Source: an uncultured Eubacteriales bacterium (GTDB lineage: Bacteria; Bacillota; Clostridia; Christensenellales; Christensenellaceae). Taken from it: a DNA stretch of 8,979 nucleotides. Under the pieces are notes generated by a model. That model was not told the origin of the DNA. It saw only the letters and a program-made list of their open reading frames with translations, and searched no databases. The stretch's first letter is position 1. Each line of letters opens with the position of its first letter. The position numbers and the translations under genes are program-made. Shown here piece by piece: positions 1-6,411 of this stretch. The stretch is taken from NCBI GenBank assembly GCA_900554725.1, contig USII01000033.1, positions 1 through 8,979 on the forward strand, read 5' to 3'.

Positions 1-317
1 CTGTAATCCCAGCTATAAACATCTGCAATGGGCGTTCCCTTTGTGACAACCTGCCCCTCCTGCGCGATAAATTCCGTTTTTCCATAGTTATCTGCCTTAT
101 AGAGCATCTCTTTTCGAATGACAACGCCGCTGGAATCCTGAGAAAAAGAGATTGTTCCCTCCTCTGCCACAAATGTTCTCGCAGAAAAAAGTGAAATGAG
201 AACAATAACCAACACAACCGAGGCCAGCACGCCCCCTGCAACCCAGAGATATTTGGGATCGATATAAAATTGCCTTCTGCCCCGCCGAACTCTCGGCCTT
301 CTTCTCTGCCTTATCAT
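1..317 (-). CDS. HlyD-like single-pass membrane adaptor protein (N-terminal part, runs off the window)
   Basis: Open from an ATG at 315-317 to the window edge; 105 residues are visible. The N-terminus is very basic (IRQRRRPRVRRGRRQ). One hydrophobic segment follows at about residues 24-44 (LWVAGGVLASVVLVIVLISLF region), suggesting an N-in, single-pass anchor with the rest outside the cell. Residues about 64-100 (SGVVIRKE...EFIAQEGQVVTKGTPIADV) resemble the half-motif of a biotin/lipoyl-like domain of membrane-fusion proteins: a GxV strand, then EGxxVxKGxxIAxV. Such HlyD-like proteins are common in Clostridia, often near sepF and other division genes; that link is recall, not seen here. The start lies 13 nt after the phosphatase stop, behind a G-rich weak ribosome site (GGGGTGG), so the two genes are probably co-transcribed. 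The family is moderately sure; the substrate and role are unknown because most of the gene is missing. Confidence 0.6.
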   Translation of the reverse strand, partial: MIRQRRRPRVRRGRRQFYIDPKYLWVAGGVLASVVLVIVLISLFSARTFVAEEGTISFSQDSSGVVIRKEMLYKADNYGKTEFIAQEGQVVTKGTPIADVYSWDY

Positions 318-330
318 GTACCACCCCGCC

Positions 331-996
331 TTATCCCAGGCGCTCCAAGATGGGCAAAAGCCCGCCTATCTCTTCTACGAGATAATCCGCGCCGCTCTCC
401 TGCATTTTTTCGCGTCCGGAATAGCCGCTCAACACTGCTACGCTCACTGCGCCCGATGCCTTCCCCGCGCCCACATCCGTCATGGAATCTCCAATGATCA
501 GAGCCTGCTGCGGCGCAACGCCCGCCTTTTGGGCACAAAAGTATACGCTCCAAGGGTCTGGCTTAGGCGCATGCATATCATCTGCGGATAGCACAGTGGA
601 AAAATATGGGCGGATGCCAAGCTTTTCCAAAACCACCGCCGTGGATTCCCTCGGCTTCATCGTGGCAACAGCCATCTGCATTTCCTTTTCCTTCAGCGCC
701 TGCAAAACAGAGAGCGTATTTGGATAAAGCGCCGTTTTGATACAGCTATTTGCCGCATAAGCCGCTCGATATTCGGCCAAATCATCCAAAATATTTCCAG
801 CCGTAATTCCAAGGGCTTTATATACTCTTTCCACCAACTTTTGGGCACCATTGCCGATGCTCCTGCGCACCAGCGCCTGCAAATCCCCAAAAGAGCCATA
901 TTTTGAAACAACCCTTTCCAGCGCCGCGGAAATATCCGGAAGCGTATCTGCAAGGGTACCGTCCAAATCAAAAATAACCAGTTTTATGCGTCCCAT
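331..996 (-). CDS. gph: HAD-family phosphatase, phosphoglycolate phosphatase (Gph)-like
   Basis: A 221-residue cytoplasmic hydrolase of the haloacid dehalogenase superfamily, cap type I. Motif I is FDLDGT at residues 9-14 (nucleophile Asp10, acid/base Asp12). Motif II is Thr112 in VATMKP. Motif III is Lys145 in PKPDP. Motif IV is GDSMTD at 169-174, which binds Mg2+. All catalytic residues are present and the length is normal for Gph/PpaX-type enzymes, which dephosphorylate 2-phosphoglycolate or pyrophosphate; the substrate cannot be told from sequence. The frame stays open upstream to 1119, but the start at 996 is chosen because AAGGAG lies 6 nt before it and the DLDGT motif must sit near the N-terminus. 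It has its own promoter and is the first gene of a unit that continues into the HlyD-like gene 13 nt downstream. The family is sure; the symbol is a best guess. Confidence 0.85.
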   Translation of the reverse strand: MGRIKLVIFDLDGTLADTLPDISAALERVVSKYGSFGDLQALVRRSIGNGAQKLVERVYKALGITAGNILDDLAEYRAAYAANSCIKTALYPNTLSVLQALKEKEMQMAVATMKPRESTAVVLEKLGIRPYFSTVLSADDMHAPKPDPWSVYFCAQKAGVAPQQALIIGDSMTDVGAGKASGAVSVAVLSGYSGREKMQESGADYLVEEIGGLLPILERLG

Positions 997-1018
997 CGTA
1001 ATCTCCTTGATAGATTCA

Positions 1019-1027
1019 ATTATACCA
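1019..1027 (-). promoter_or_regulatory. Extended -10 promoter for the phosphatase gene
   Basis: On the minus strand TGGTATAAT gives a perfect TATAAT (1024-1019) with the TGn extension. There is no recognisable -35: the hexamer 17 bp upstream falls in the U-tract of the preceding terminator. A start point near 1012 would leave only about 16 nt of leader before the ATG, just enough for the AAGGAG site. Confidence 0.65.
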
Positions 1028-1040
1028 CATACGCTCCAGC

Positions 1041-1095
1041 AAAAAAAGGCGCAATTTAGAAAAGCGCAGCGGGTGATTGCTGCGCTTTTCTGCAC
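1041..1095 (-). terminator. Intrinsic terminator after the DUF4190-type gene
   Basis: A 13-bp perfect stem (AGAAAAGCGCAGC at 1091-1079 with its complement at 1070-1058) encloses an 8-nt loop. The stem can be extended across an internal loop by GTGC (1095-1092) with GCGC (1052-1049), and is followed by C and seven T (1047-1041). It begins 5 nt after the stop codon and separates this gene from the phosphatase promoter. Confidence 0.85.
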
Positions 1096-1099
1096 TTTT

Positions 1100-1582
1100 T
1101 TAGAGATAAGGCACCACAAGCTTTACCGCATTTAAATAGTAGTCATACCCTGCATACGAACTAAAGGCGATACCTACCAGCGCAATCGCCAAAATAAAGA
1201 GCAAAACGCAGAGGCCAATTCCAATAGAAGATGTAATGATGCCCGCAAGGGCCATGCCATCTTTTCGATTGCGCTTCCTACCTACAATGCCCATCACCAG
1301 GCCGGCAATGCCACACCCTATCGCCAGCAGCAGGCTAAAGAAAATAAACACAATGCTTAAAATGCCGCAAACCATAGCCGCAATACCCAGGCCCTTTCCC
1401 GGCTGTTTTGGAGGATAGGGCGCATAGCCACCCTGCCCATATGGCGGTTGCCCATATGGCGGCTGATTTGCCCCATGATATCCCTGGCCAAAAGGGGGCT
1501 GCCCGCCATATGGAGCGCCCGCCTGCCCTGGATTCTGATTTTGCCAAGGCTGACCCGGCCCTTGACTATTTTGCATATTCAT
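1100..1582 (-). CDS. DUF4190-type membrane protein with Pro/Gly/Tyr-rich N-terminus
   Basis: 160 residues from Met3 of the longest frame (first ATG at 1588). That first ATG directly abuts the GAGGT ribosome site, whereas the ATG at 1582 lies 7 nt after GAGG, so 1582 is the likely start. Residues up to about 60 form a low-complexity cytoplasmic arm rich in Gly, Gln, Pro and Tyr, with PPYGQ repeats. From about residue 63 comes a hydrophobic half: KGLGIAAMVCGILSIV...GIAGLVMGIVGRKR, then DGMALAGIITSSIGIGLCVLLF, matching the usual DUF4190 pattern of small-residue-rich helices joined by a short basic loop. The last 20 residues (YAGYDYYLNAVKLVVPYL) are probably outside. The function of this family is unknown. 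The gene stands alone, with its own promoter and terminator. Confidence 0.8.
   Translation of the reverse strand: MNMQNSQGPGQPWQNQNPGQAGAPYGGQPPFGQGYHGANQPPYGQPPYGQGGYAPYPPKQPGKGLGIAAMVCGILSIVFIFFSLLLAIGCGIAGLVMGIVGRKRNRKDGMALAGIITSSIGIGLCVLLFILAIALVGIAFSSYAGYDYYLNAVKLVVPYL
1436..1465 (-). repeat. Two tandem 15-bp direct repeats in the Pro-rich arm
   Basis: CCCATATGGCGGTTG (1436-1450, plus strand) is followed at once by the same 15 bases with one change (1451-1465). They encode successive PPYGQ units, and a third partial copy (PYGGQPP) lies further upstream. This suggests the arm grew by in-frame duplication. Confidence 0.8.
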
Positions 1583-1612
1583 ATTCATACCTCATTATGA
1601 CCAGTTTTCTTA

Positions 1613-1641
1613 ATGATACAATATCTATATTTCCTTTGCAA
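1613..1641 (-). promoter_or_regulatory. Sigma-A-type promoter for the DUF4190-type gene
   Basis: TTGCAA (1641-1636), a 17-bp spacer and TATCAT (1618-1613) on the minus strand: 4/6 and 5/6 matches to consensus with ideal spacing. A start near 1606 would give a leader of about 24 nt. Confidence 0.6.
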
Positions 1642-1670
1642 CAAATAGCTATTTAATGTTTTGTAACAGC

Positions 1671-1684
1671 GAGGAAGCTTCCTC
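1671..1684. repeat. 14-bp perfect palindrome upstream of the DUF4190 promoter
   Basis: GAGGAAGCTTCCTC reads the same on both strands and has no loop, so it looks more like a dimeric-protein operator than a hairpin. It lies about 30 bp upstream of the -35 element of the DUF4190-type gene, a position that would suit an activator. I do not recognise it as a known operator. Confidence 0.5.
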
Positions 1685-1716
1685 TTGCCGCTGCCCCTTT
1701 AAATACTTTTGATTTC

Positions 1717-1748
1717 TGGCCTGGGCTGCAAATTACAAATCCAGGCCA
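1717..1748. repeat. Inverted repeat, 8-bp arms, 16-nt spacer
   Basis: TGGCCTGG (1717-1724) and CCAGGCCA (1741-1748) are perfect complements in a gap with no gene. As RNA they would form a GC-rich hairpin with an A/T-rich loop. There is no U-tract directly after either arm, so it is not an obvious terminator. Confidence 0.5.
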
Positions 1749-1781
1749 TGCACAAAACTTGCTCGAACAGTGCCGCTATTG

Positions 1782-1803
1782 TTCCAATATTTTCACATTG
1801 GAA
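1782..1803. repeat. Inverted repeat, 7-bp arms, 8-nt spacer
   Basis: TTCCAAT (1782-1788) and ATTGGAA (1797-1803) are perfect complements. It sits one base beyond the pheT terminator stem, so a transcript reading through pheT would fold into two adjacent hairpins. Its role is unknown. Confidence 0.5.
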
Positions 1804-1804
1804 G

Positions 1805-1841
1805 GAATAGAAAAAGCCGGCAATGCCGGCCTTTTCTATTC
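1805..1841 (-). terminator. Terminator of pheS-pheT, a 17-bp stem including the stop codon
   Basis: The minus-strand RNA forms GAATAGAAAAGGCCGGC, loop AUU, then the complement, with one G-U wobble in 17 pairs. The inner GCCGGC core is followed by TTTTTC. The TAG stop of pheT (1838-1836) is inside the 5' arm. The near-symmetry means it could also act on plus-strand transcripts, though no plus-strand gene is seen. Confidence 0.85.
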
Positions 1842-4232
1842 TCTCAGTGCTGCGCCAAATTGTTCGGACAATGCAGATAGAATTTTTTCCATGCTTTCTG
1901 CCACAGATTCATCTGTCAGCGTCGTATCCGGCGAACGGAAGGAGAGCGCAAACGCCAGCGACTTCTGCCCCTCTTCCAGCTGACCCCCACGGTACACATC
2001 AAACAGCTGCACACTTTCCAGGTGCTTTCCGCCGCTCTTCCAGATGCATTTTGCTACACTGCCTGCTTCGGCCTGTTCGGGCAAGATGATCGCAATATCC
2101 CGCTCCAGTGCAGGGTATTTTGGCAGCGGCTCAAAGCGGATTTCCTCCTGCATCAAGGGAAGCAGGCTGTTCAAATCGAGCTCTGCATAATAGCAGCGCA
2201 CCGGGAGTTCAAAACGCTTTTGCACCTCCGGGGCAATTTCTCCCATCTGCCCCACTTTTTGATTTCCCGCAAAAATCTCAGCCTTTCTGCCGGGGTGCAA
2301 AAATTCCTCTCCGCCTGCAACAACATCGAACCCTGTAATATGCAGGATTTCAAACAGATTTTTAACTGCCCGCTTTACGGTGTAAAAATCCCCTGCATCT
2401 GCGCTGATGCCCAGCGCCAACATGCGGCGCTCATCTGGCAAAGTATCTGTAAGCGGCAATGCCTTTGGCAAATACACCTTATTGATCTCAAAGAGCTTTA
2501 CCTGTTTATTTTTACGCTTCAGGTTGGCTGCCAGCACCTTGAGCATATCCGGCGCCATCGTTGTGCGCATGAGAGATCTATCATCTCCAAGGGGATTTTT
2601 AATGCGCACGGCCTTGCGAAGCGCATGACCCTGAGGCAGACCGAGCTTTTCGTAATCCTGTTCTCCCTGGAAAGAGTAGGTGATGGATTCATAATACCCT
2701 TGCGCAGTCAGATAAGAGCGAATAACATCCTGCTCGGGCTCATAGCCGCGCTCCAGCCCCTGCATCATCTGTCCCGCGCCCGTGTGCTCGGGAATATTGT
2801 CGTAGCCGTAGATGCGCGCTACTTCTTCAGCCACATCTGCCTTGCCGTACATATCTCCGCGGAAATGCGGAATATGGCAGATAAGCTCATTACCTTTCAG
2901 CTCTGTTTTAATAAACACGCGCTCCAGGCACTGTTTCATTTCCTCCCCGGAAATCTCCGCTCCCAGCAGGCCATTTACCTGATCCACAGTGGTGCAGATC
3001 TGGCGCTCTTGCAGATTCTCGCATAGCAAATCAATTTCTCCGCCCACAATTTCTCCAGCGCCCAGCTCTTCCACCAGCTGGCATGCTCTATGCAGCGCAT
3101 ATTCCGTGTTGACGGCATCTACGCCTTTGGAATAGCGCATGGAAGCTTCTGTGGCAAGCCCAAGAGCACGAGATGTCTGGCGGATATTTCCATACATGAA
3201 CTTTGCCGATTCAAACACGACAGTCTTTGTCGTCTCTCGAATTTCCGAATTCTCGCCGCCCATCACGCCTGCAATGCCAATCGGGCCCTCACTATCGCAG
3301 ATCAGCAGCATGGAAGGCGCCAGTTCCCGCTCCTTTCCATCCAGCGTGACGAGCTTTTCGCCTTCCTTTGCCCGACGAACGACAATTTCTCCGCCTCGGA
3401 TATCCGCCGCATCAAAGGCATGCATCGGCTGCCCTGTTTCCAGCATGACAAAGTTTGTGATATCCACAATATTGCTGATGGGGCGAACGCCTGCCGCAGA
3501 TAGCCGTTCCTGCATCCACTTGGGCGAGGGGCCAATTTTTACATTTTTGATGGCGCGCGCCATATATCTGGGGCAGAGATCCGCATCCTCTACCGAAACG
3601 CGCACATATTCTGAAATATGCTCTCCATTCTCCGAAAAACTGGGCTTGGGCAAAGAGATGCCTTCCTTCAGCGCCGCAGCGCCTTCCCTTGCAATGCCGA
3701 TAACGGAAAGGCAATCGGGGCGATTCGCTCCTACTTCAAACTCAATCACCTTTCCCGTTTTCATAATCACTTCCCGAACATCCTGCCCGGGTACCCCATT
3801 TTGCAAAATCAGAATGCCGTTTACACTTGCCCCAGGGTAATCGGCCTCCTTGATGCACAGCTCCTCTCCCGAGCAAAGCATGCCCGCAGATGCTACTCCG
3901 CGAAGCTTAGCCTCTTTAATATGAAGCCCATTGGGCAAATGACAGCCCACCATTGCAACAGGCACCAGTGCCCCTTCAAAGACATTCTCCGCCCCCGTCA
4001 CAATCTGCAAGGGCTCGTTTTCCCCAATATCTATGCTGCAAATCTGAAGCCTATCCGCATCTGGGTGCTTTTCCAGCTTGATGATCTTGCCCACAAGAAC
4101 ACCCTTGATATCCGCGCCCAGTTCCTCGATTGCCTCAACGCCGTTGCCCGTCATGATCATCGCATCCGCAAATTCTTTGGCAGAGACAGGAATATCAATA
4201 TAGTCCTTCAGCCATTTGAATGGTATTTTCAT
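1836..4232 (-). CDS. pheT: Phenylalanine-tRNA ligase, beta subunit
   Basis: 798 residues, full length for bacterial PheT. With PheS it forms the (alpha-beta)2 enzyme that charges tRNA-Phe in the cytoplasm. Domains in order: N-terminal fold and tRNA-binding OB domain, about residues 39-148 (KLEKHPDADRLQICSIDIG, then LPNGLHIKEAKLRGVASAGMLCS in two parts); B3/B4 editing domain, about 207-390, which in this family clears mischarged Tyr-tRNA (HAFD at 271-274, GVMGG at 322-326); B5 domain, about 405-480, ending DVAEEVARIYGYDNIP; catalytic-like core, about 490-690; C-terminal ferredoxin-fold anticodon-binding domain, about 703-798 (KYPALERDIAIILP). The start ATG at 4232 lies 7 nt after AGGAGG. This site overlaps the pheS stop (TAGGAGG) with an 11-nt gap, implying translational coupling. 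No frameshift or missing domain is seen. Confidence 0.98.
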   Translation of the reverse strand: MKIPFKWLKDYIDIPVSAKEFADAMIMTGNGVEAIEELGADIKGVLVGKIIKLEKHPDADRLQICSIDIGENEPLQIVTGAENVFEGALVPVAMVGCHLPNGLHIKEAKLRGVASAGMLCSGEELCIKEADYPGASVNGILILQNGVPGQDVREVIMKTGKVIEFEVGANRPDCLSVIGIAREGAAALKEGISLPKPSFSENGEHISEYVRVSVEDADLCPRYMARAIKNVKIGPSPKWMQERLSAAGVRPISNIVDITNFVMLETGQPMHAFDAADIRGGEIVVRRAKEGEKLVTLDGKERELAPSMLLICDSEGPIGIAGVMGGENSEIRETTKTVVFESAKFMYGNIRQTSRALGLATEASMRYSKGVDAVNTEYALHRACQLVEELGAGEIVGGEIDLLCENLQERQICTTVDQVNGLLGAEISGEEMKQCLERVFIKTELKGNELICHIPHFRGDMYGKADVAEEVARIYGYDNIPEHTGAGQMMQGLERGYEPEQDVIRSYLTAQGYYESITYSFQGEQDYEKLGLPQGHALRKAVRIKNPLGDDRSLMRTTMAPDMLKVLAANLKRKNKQVKLFEINKVYLPKALPLTDTLPDERRMLALGISADAGDFYTVKRAVKNLFEILHITGFDVVAGGEEFLHPGRKAEIFAGNQKVGQMGEIAPEVQKRFELPVRCYYAELDLNSLLPLMQEEIRFEPLPKYPALERDIAIILPEQAEAGSVAKCIWKSGGKHLESVQLFDVYRGGQLEEGQKSLAFALSFRSPDTTLTDESVAESMEKILSALSEQFGAALRE

Positions 4233-4243
4233 CTCTCTTCCTC

Positions 4244-5290
4244 CTATTTGAACTGCCGCAGAAACCGCACATCGCTCTCATACAGCAAGCGAATATCTGT
4301 AATGCCGTATTTGATATTCGTCAGGCGATCGAGCCCCAGACCAAATGCATATCCAGAATAGATTTCCGGATCCAGCCCACAATTCTCCAGCACTTTCGGA
4401 TTGACCATGCCGCAGCCCAAAACCTCCACCATACCTGCTCCCTTGCAGGCAGGGCAGCCCTTTCCACCGCAGAGGGAACAAGTTGCATCCACCTCTGCGC
4501 TCGGCTCTGTAAACGGGAAAAACCCCGGCCGGAACTTAGTCTTTGTATTTTCTCCATAGAGCTGCCGCAAAAAGGAATTGATAACCCCTTTTAGATCCGC
4601 AAAAGTAATCCCCTTATCGATGACAAGCCCTTCAATCTGGTTAAAAACCGGAGAATGCGTCGCATCCACATCGTCCGTCCTGTAAACGCGTCCCGGGCAT
4701 ATCACGCGGATAGGCGGCTTATACTTGAGCATCGTGCGCACCTGAACTGGAGATGTATGCGTGCGCAGCACAATATCGTCCGTCACATAAAAAGTATCCT
4801 GCATATCCCGGGCAGGATGATCTTTTGGGATATTGAGCATCTCAAAATTATACTTATCAAACTCGATTTCCGGGCCTTCCACCACCTGGAACCCCATGCT
4901 GGCGAATATCCCGCGCACCTGGTGATATACCTTGGTCAGCGGGTGCAGGCTGCCCACGCCCTCTTCCGGCTTTTCCAGCGTCACATCGATGGTTTCCGCC
5001 GCAAGCTTCTTCCGCCTTATCTGGTTTTCCAGCTCTGCCTTGCGCTGCTCAAAGGCCTCCTCCACTTTCTGGCGAAGGCTGTTTACCATTTGCCCAAAGC
5101 GCGGCCGCTCTTCCTGTGGGAGTGCCCCCATCTGCTTCATCATCTGGGTAATTTCGCCCTTTTTGCCCAAATACTTCACCCGAAGCTCCTGCAAGCGCGC
5201 CAGTGCTTCTTGCCCCGCCTCTTTTTCCCCCTGCGATAAATGGGAGAGGGCTCCTTGCACTTCTTGCAAAATTTTCTCGTGATTTTCCAT
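4244..5290 (-). CDS. pheS: Phenylalanine-tRNA ligase, alpha subunit
   Basis: 348 residues, the usual size. This class II subunit holds the active site that makes Phe-AMP and transfers Phe to tRNA-Phe. Residues about 1-95 form the N-terminal helical coiled coil that grips tRNA. The core shows the family signature DHPARDMQDTFY (157-168), THTSPVQVR (178-186), motif 2 CPGRVYRTDDVDATHSP with FNQIEGL (199-221), and motif 3 GLGLDR (317-322). A Cys cluster (271, 274, 279, 282) in CSLCGGKGCPAC is typical of many bacterial PheS and may bind metal. The frame is open upstream to 5350, but that stretch lies in the T-box terminator region. The ATG at 5290 has GGAG 7 nt before it and starts the expected N-terminus. 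It is first in the pheS-pheT operon, controlled by the T-box leader. Confidence 0.97.
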   Translation of the reverse strand: MENHEKILQEVQGALSHLSQGEKEAGQEALARLQELRVKYLGKKGEITQMMKQMGALPQEERPRFGQMVNSLRQKVEEAFEQRKAELENQIRRKKLAAETIDVTLEKPEEGVGSLHPLTKVYHQVRGIFASMGFQVVEGPEIEFDKYNFEMLNIPKDHPARDMQDTFYVTDDIVLRTHTSPVQVRTMLKYKPPIRVICPGRVYRTDDVDATHSPVFNQIEGLVIDKGITFADLKGVINSFLRQLYGENTKTKFRPGFFPFTEPSAEVDATCSLCGGKGCPACKGAGMVEVLGCGMVNPKVLENCGLDPEIYSGYAFGLGLDRLTNIKYGITDIRLLYESDVRFLRQFK

Positions 5291-5333
5291 CTTTTTTCTC
5301 CGCTTCTCGTATTTATGGGGGCTTCCGCCAAAC

Positions 5334-5364
5334 AAAAAAGCCCGCCCCATACAGGGCGAAGCTT
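5334..5364 (-). terminator. T-box-controlled terminator before pheS
   Basis: AAGCTTCGCCC (5364-5354) pairs with GGGCGGGCTT further down, with two G-U wobbles and a short loop, and runs into six T (5339-5334). The CGCCC part also pairs with the GGG of the T-box in the antiterminator, so the two folds exclude each other. Confidence 0.9.
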
Positions 5365-5561
5365 ATTCTCCGCGGTACCACCCGAATTCACCAATTTCTT
5401 GGCCTCTTTCATGATAACGGTTTGAAACCGGCACTGCCTACATATCAGCAGCGCTGCTCGAGGGTGAAATTTCTGTCAGTTTTTTGCATTTGCTTTCAGC
5501 CGGTGGCAAATGCTCTCTTTCTGCGCTTCTGACATACTTTGCCCTGTCTTTGCATTCTGCT
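5334..5561 (-). promoter_or_regulatory. T-box leader of pheS-pheT, tRNA-Phe responsive (UUC specifier)
   Basis: The diagnostic T-box GGGTGGTACCGCGG is at 5383-5370. Its UGGU bulge (5380-5377) complements the ACCA end of a tRNA with discriminator A, as expected for tRNA-Phe. Stem I can be traced: base helix AGGG (5545-5542) with CCCT (5464-5461); an internal loop with AGTA (5538-5535) on one side and the specifier on the other; helix TGTCAG (5534-5529) with CTGACA (5479-5474); AGAGAGC (5518-5512); and a distal 8-bp stem GCATTTGC/GCAAATGC. In the specifier loop the codon TTC (5468-5466) is followed by the expected purine. AGCAGCGCTGCT (5458-5447) and CGGTT/AACCG form middle hairpins. Uncharged tRNA-Phe should stabilise the antiterminator and raise pheST expression. 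The leader start is inferred from the promoter. Confidence 0.95.
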
Positions 5562-5567
5562 GGCCTT

Positions 5568-5596
5568 ATTTTAGCATACTTGCCCGATTCCTGCAA
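5568..5596 (-). promoter_or_regulatory. Promoter of the pheS-pheT T-box leader
   Basis: TTGCAG (5596-5591), a 17-bp spacer and TAAAAT (5573-5568) with a TGC extension (extended -10) on the minus strand. Transcription would start near 5561, just before T-box stem I, and the promoter lies about 40 bp after the methyltransferase stop. Confidence 0.75.
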
Positions 5597-5634
5597 GTGA
5601 TTTTTAAAATTCCCTGCCAGCGGGCCAGGCGCGC

Positions 5635-6411
5635 TCACCTTTTCGCGCAAAAATCCATTTCCTGCCTGCACCAGTACAGCAGAATACCCGCCGCCACAGC
5701 CGCATTCAGGCTTTCTGCCCGCCCATAAATGGGGATTTTCACCAGGCAATCGCAAAGCTCTGAAGCTTCTTTGCTCATTCCGCGCGCCTCATTGCCAATC
5801 ACAACACAAGCACTTCCCCCGCCTTTTAGGAGGCCCGGGGCTGCTATTCCCTGCAAATGCCCGCCAACCAGGAAAACTCCGTTTTGCTTAAGCTCTAAAA
5901 GGCATGCGGAAAAATCATCCGTCGTTTGGATAGGCAAATGAAAAGTGCTGCCCATGGCGGCTCGTACCGCCTTTGGGGAAGTATAGTCCGCGCACCGCCC
6001 TGAAAGCAGCGCGCCCGCCGCCCCCACCGCATCCGCTGTGCGCAGAATCGTCCCTACATTCTGGGGATCCGAGACATTTTCCAGCGCCACAAACAGCCCC
6101 TCCCGCGGCAGCGGCAGTGCAGCTTTTTTTGCCACTGCCAGCACTTCCTGGGGAGATTTGATCTCGCATACTGTTTCCATCACCAACCGCGGCACGAACA
6201 CCGTGCGGATTCCCTCCCTCTCTGCCTGGATCGCCAGCTGGTGTTCCTCTTTTGTTGTAAGCAGCGCCTCGGCTCGCCCGGCTTGCAGCGCTTCCTTTGC
6301 GCATTTATCCCCTTCTGCCAGAAAAAGCCCCGTTTCATCTCGATATTTCTTCTGTTTGAGGCTGCGCACTTTTTTGATAAAGGCATTTTTCGCACTTTGA
6401 ATTTGTTCCAC
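5635..6411 (-). CDS. rlmP: SpoU/TrmH-family 23S rRNA 2'-O-methyltransferase, YsgA/RlmP-like
   Basis: 258 residues. It transfers a methyl group from SAM to a ribose 2'-OH of RNA using the trefoil-knot SPOUT fold. Residues about 1-100 are the L30-like RNA-binding domain (starts KNAFIKKVRSLKQKKYRDETGLFLAEG). The catalytic domain shows motif 1 ENVSDPQNVGTILRTADAVGA (in part 111-131, with conserved Asn118 and Arg124), motif 2 VVIGNEARGMS (203-213), and motif 3 IPIYGRAESLNAAVA (227-240), which forms the SAM knot. The start is GTG at 6411, with GGAG 8 nt before it. In Bacillus subtilis the homolog next to pheST is YsgA (RlmP), reported to methylate the 23S A-loop; the position supports the same identity but the target base is inferred. 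It lies between the rplT terminator and the pheS promoter, and no clear promoter of its own is visible. Confidence 0.88.
   Translation of the reverse strand: MEQIQSAKNAFIKKVRSLKQKKYRDETGLFLAEGDKCAKEALQAGRAEALLTTKEEHQLAIQAEREGIRTVFVPRLVMETVCEIKSPQEVLAVAKKAALPLPREGLFVALENVSDPQNVGTILRTADAVGAAGALLSGRCADYTSPKAVRAAMGSTFHLPIQTTDDFSACLLELKQNGVFLVGGHLQGIAAPGLLKGGGSACVVIGNEARGMSKEASELCDCLVKIPIYGRAESLNAAVAAGILLYWCRQEMDFCAKR

Noticed and set aside
97..324. Minus-strand open frame of 75 codons at the left edge
   Set aside because: It is another frame over the HlyD-like gene. The frame from 317 has a transmembrane segment, a sensible start and stays open to the edge; this one does not look like a protein.
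997..1119. N-terminal extension of the phosphatase to 1119
   Set aside because: It would run through the terminator and the promoter, has no ribosome site, and would put the DLDGT motif abnormally far from the N-terminus.
1700..1749. Short minus-strand ORF of about 16 codons starting in the inverted repeat
   Set aside because: There is no ribosome site and no recognisable peptide; it is likely a chance ORF in the gap.
1762..1786. GAACA...TGTTC half-sites as a LexA box
   Set aside because: The spacing between the half-sites is too wide for the Gram-positive LexA operator (GAAC-N4-GTTC), and no damage-response gene is nearby.
2022..3840. Long plus-strand open frames (2022-3026 and 3139-3840) opposite pheT
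   Set aside because: They lie wholly antisense to a fully conserved pheT, show no recognisable domain, have odd composition (runs of Ser, Cys and His) and lack ribosome sites. They are shadows of the real gene.
5612..5630. Possible terminator after the methyltransferase gene
   Set aside because: CCTG/CAGG with a bulged G and two more pairs gives only a weak stem, and the following AATTTTAAAAA is not a clean U-tract. Not strong enough to list.
5438..5755. Minus-strand open frame over the T-box region
   Set aside because: It overlaps the end of the methyltransferase gene, the pheS promoter and T-box stem I, all of which are well supported. Composition is not protein-like.
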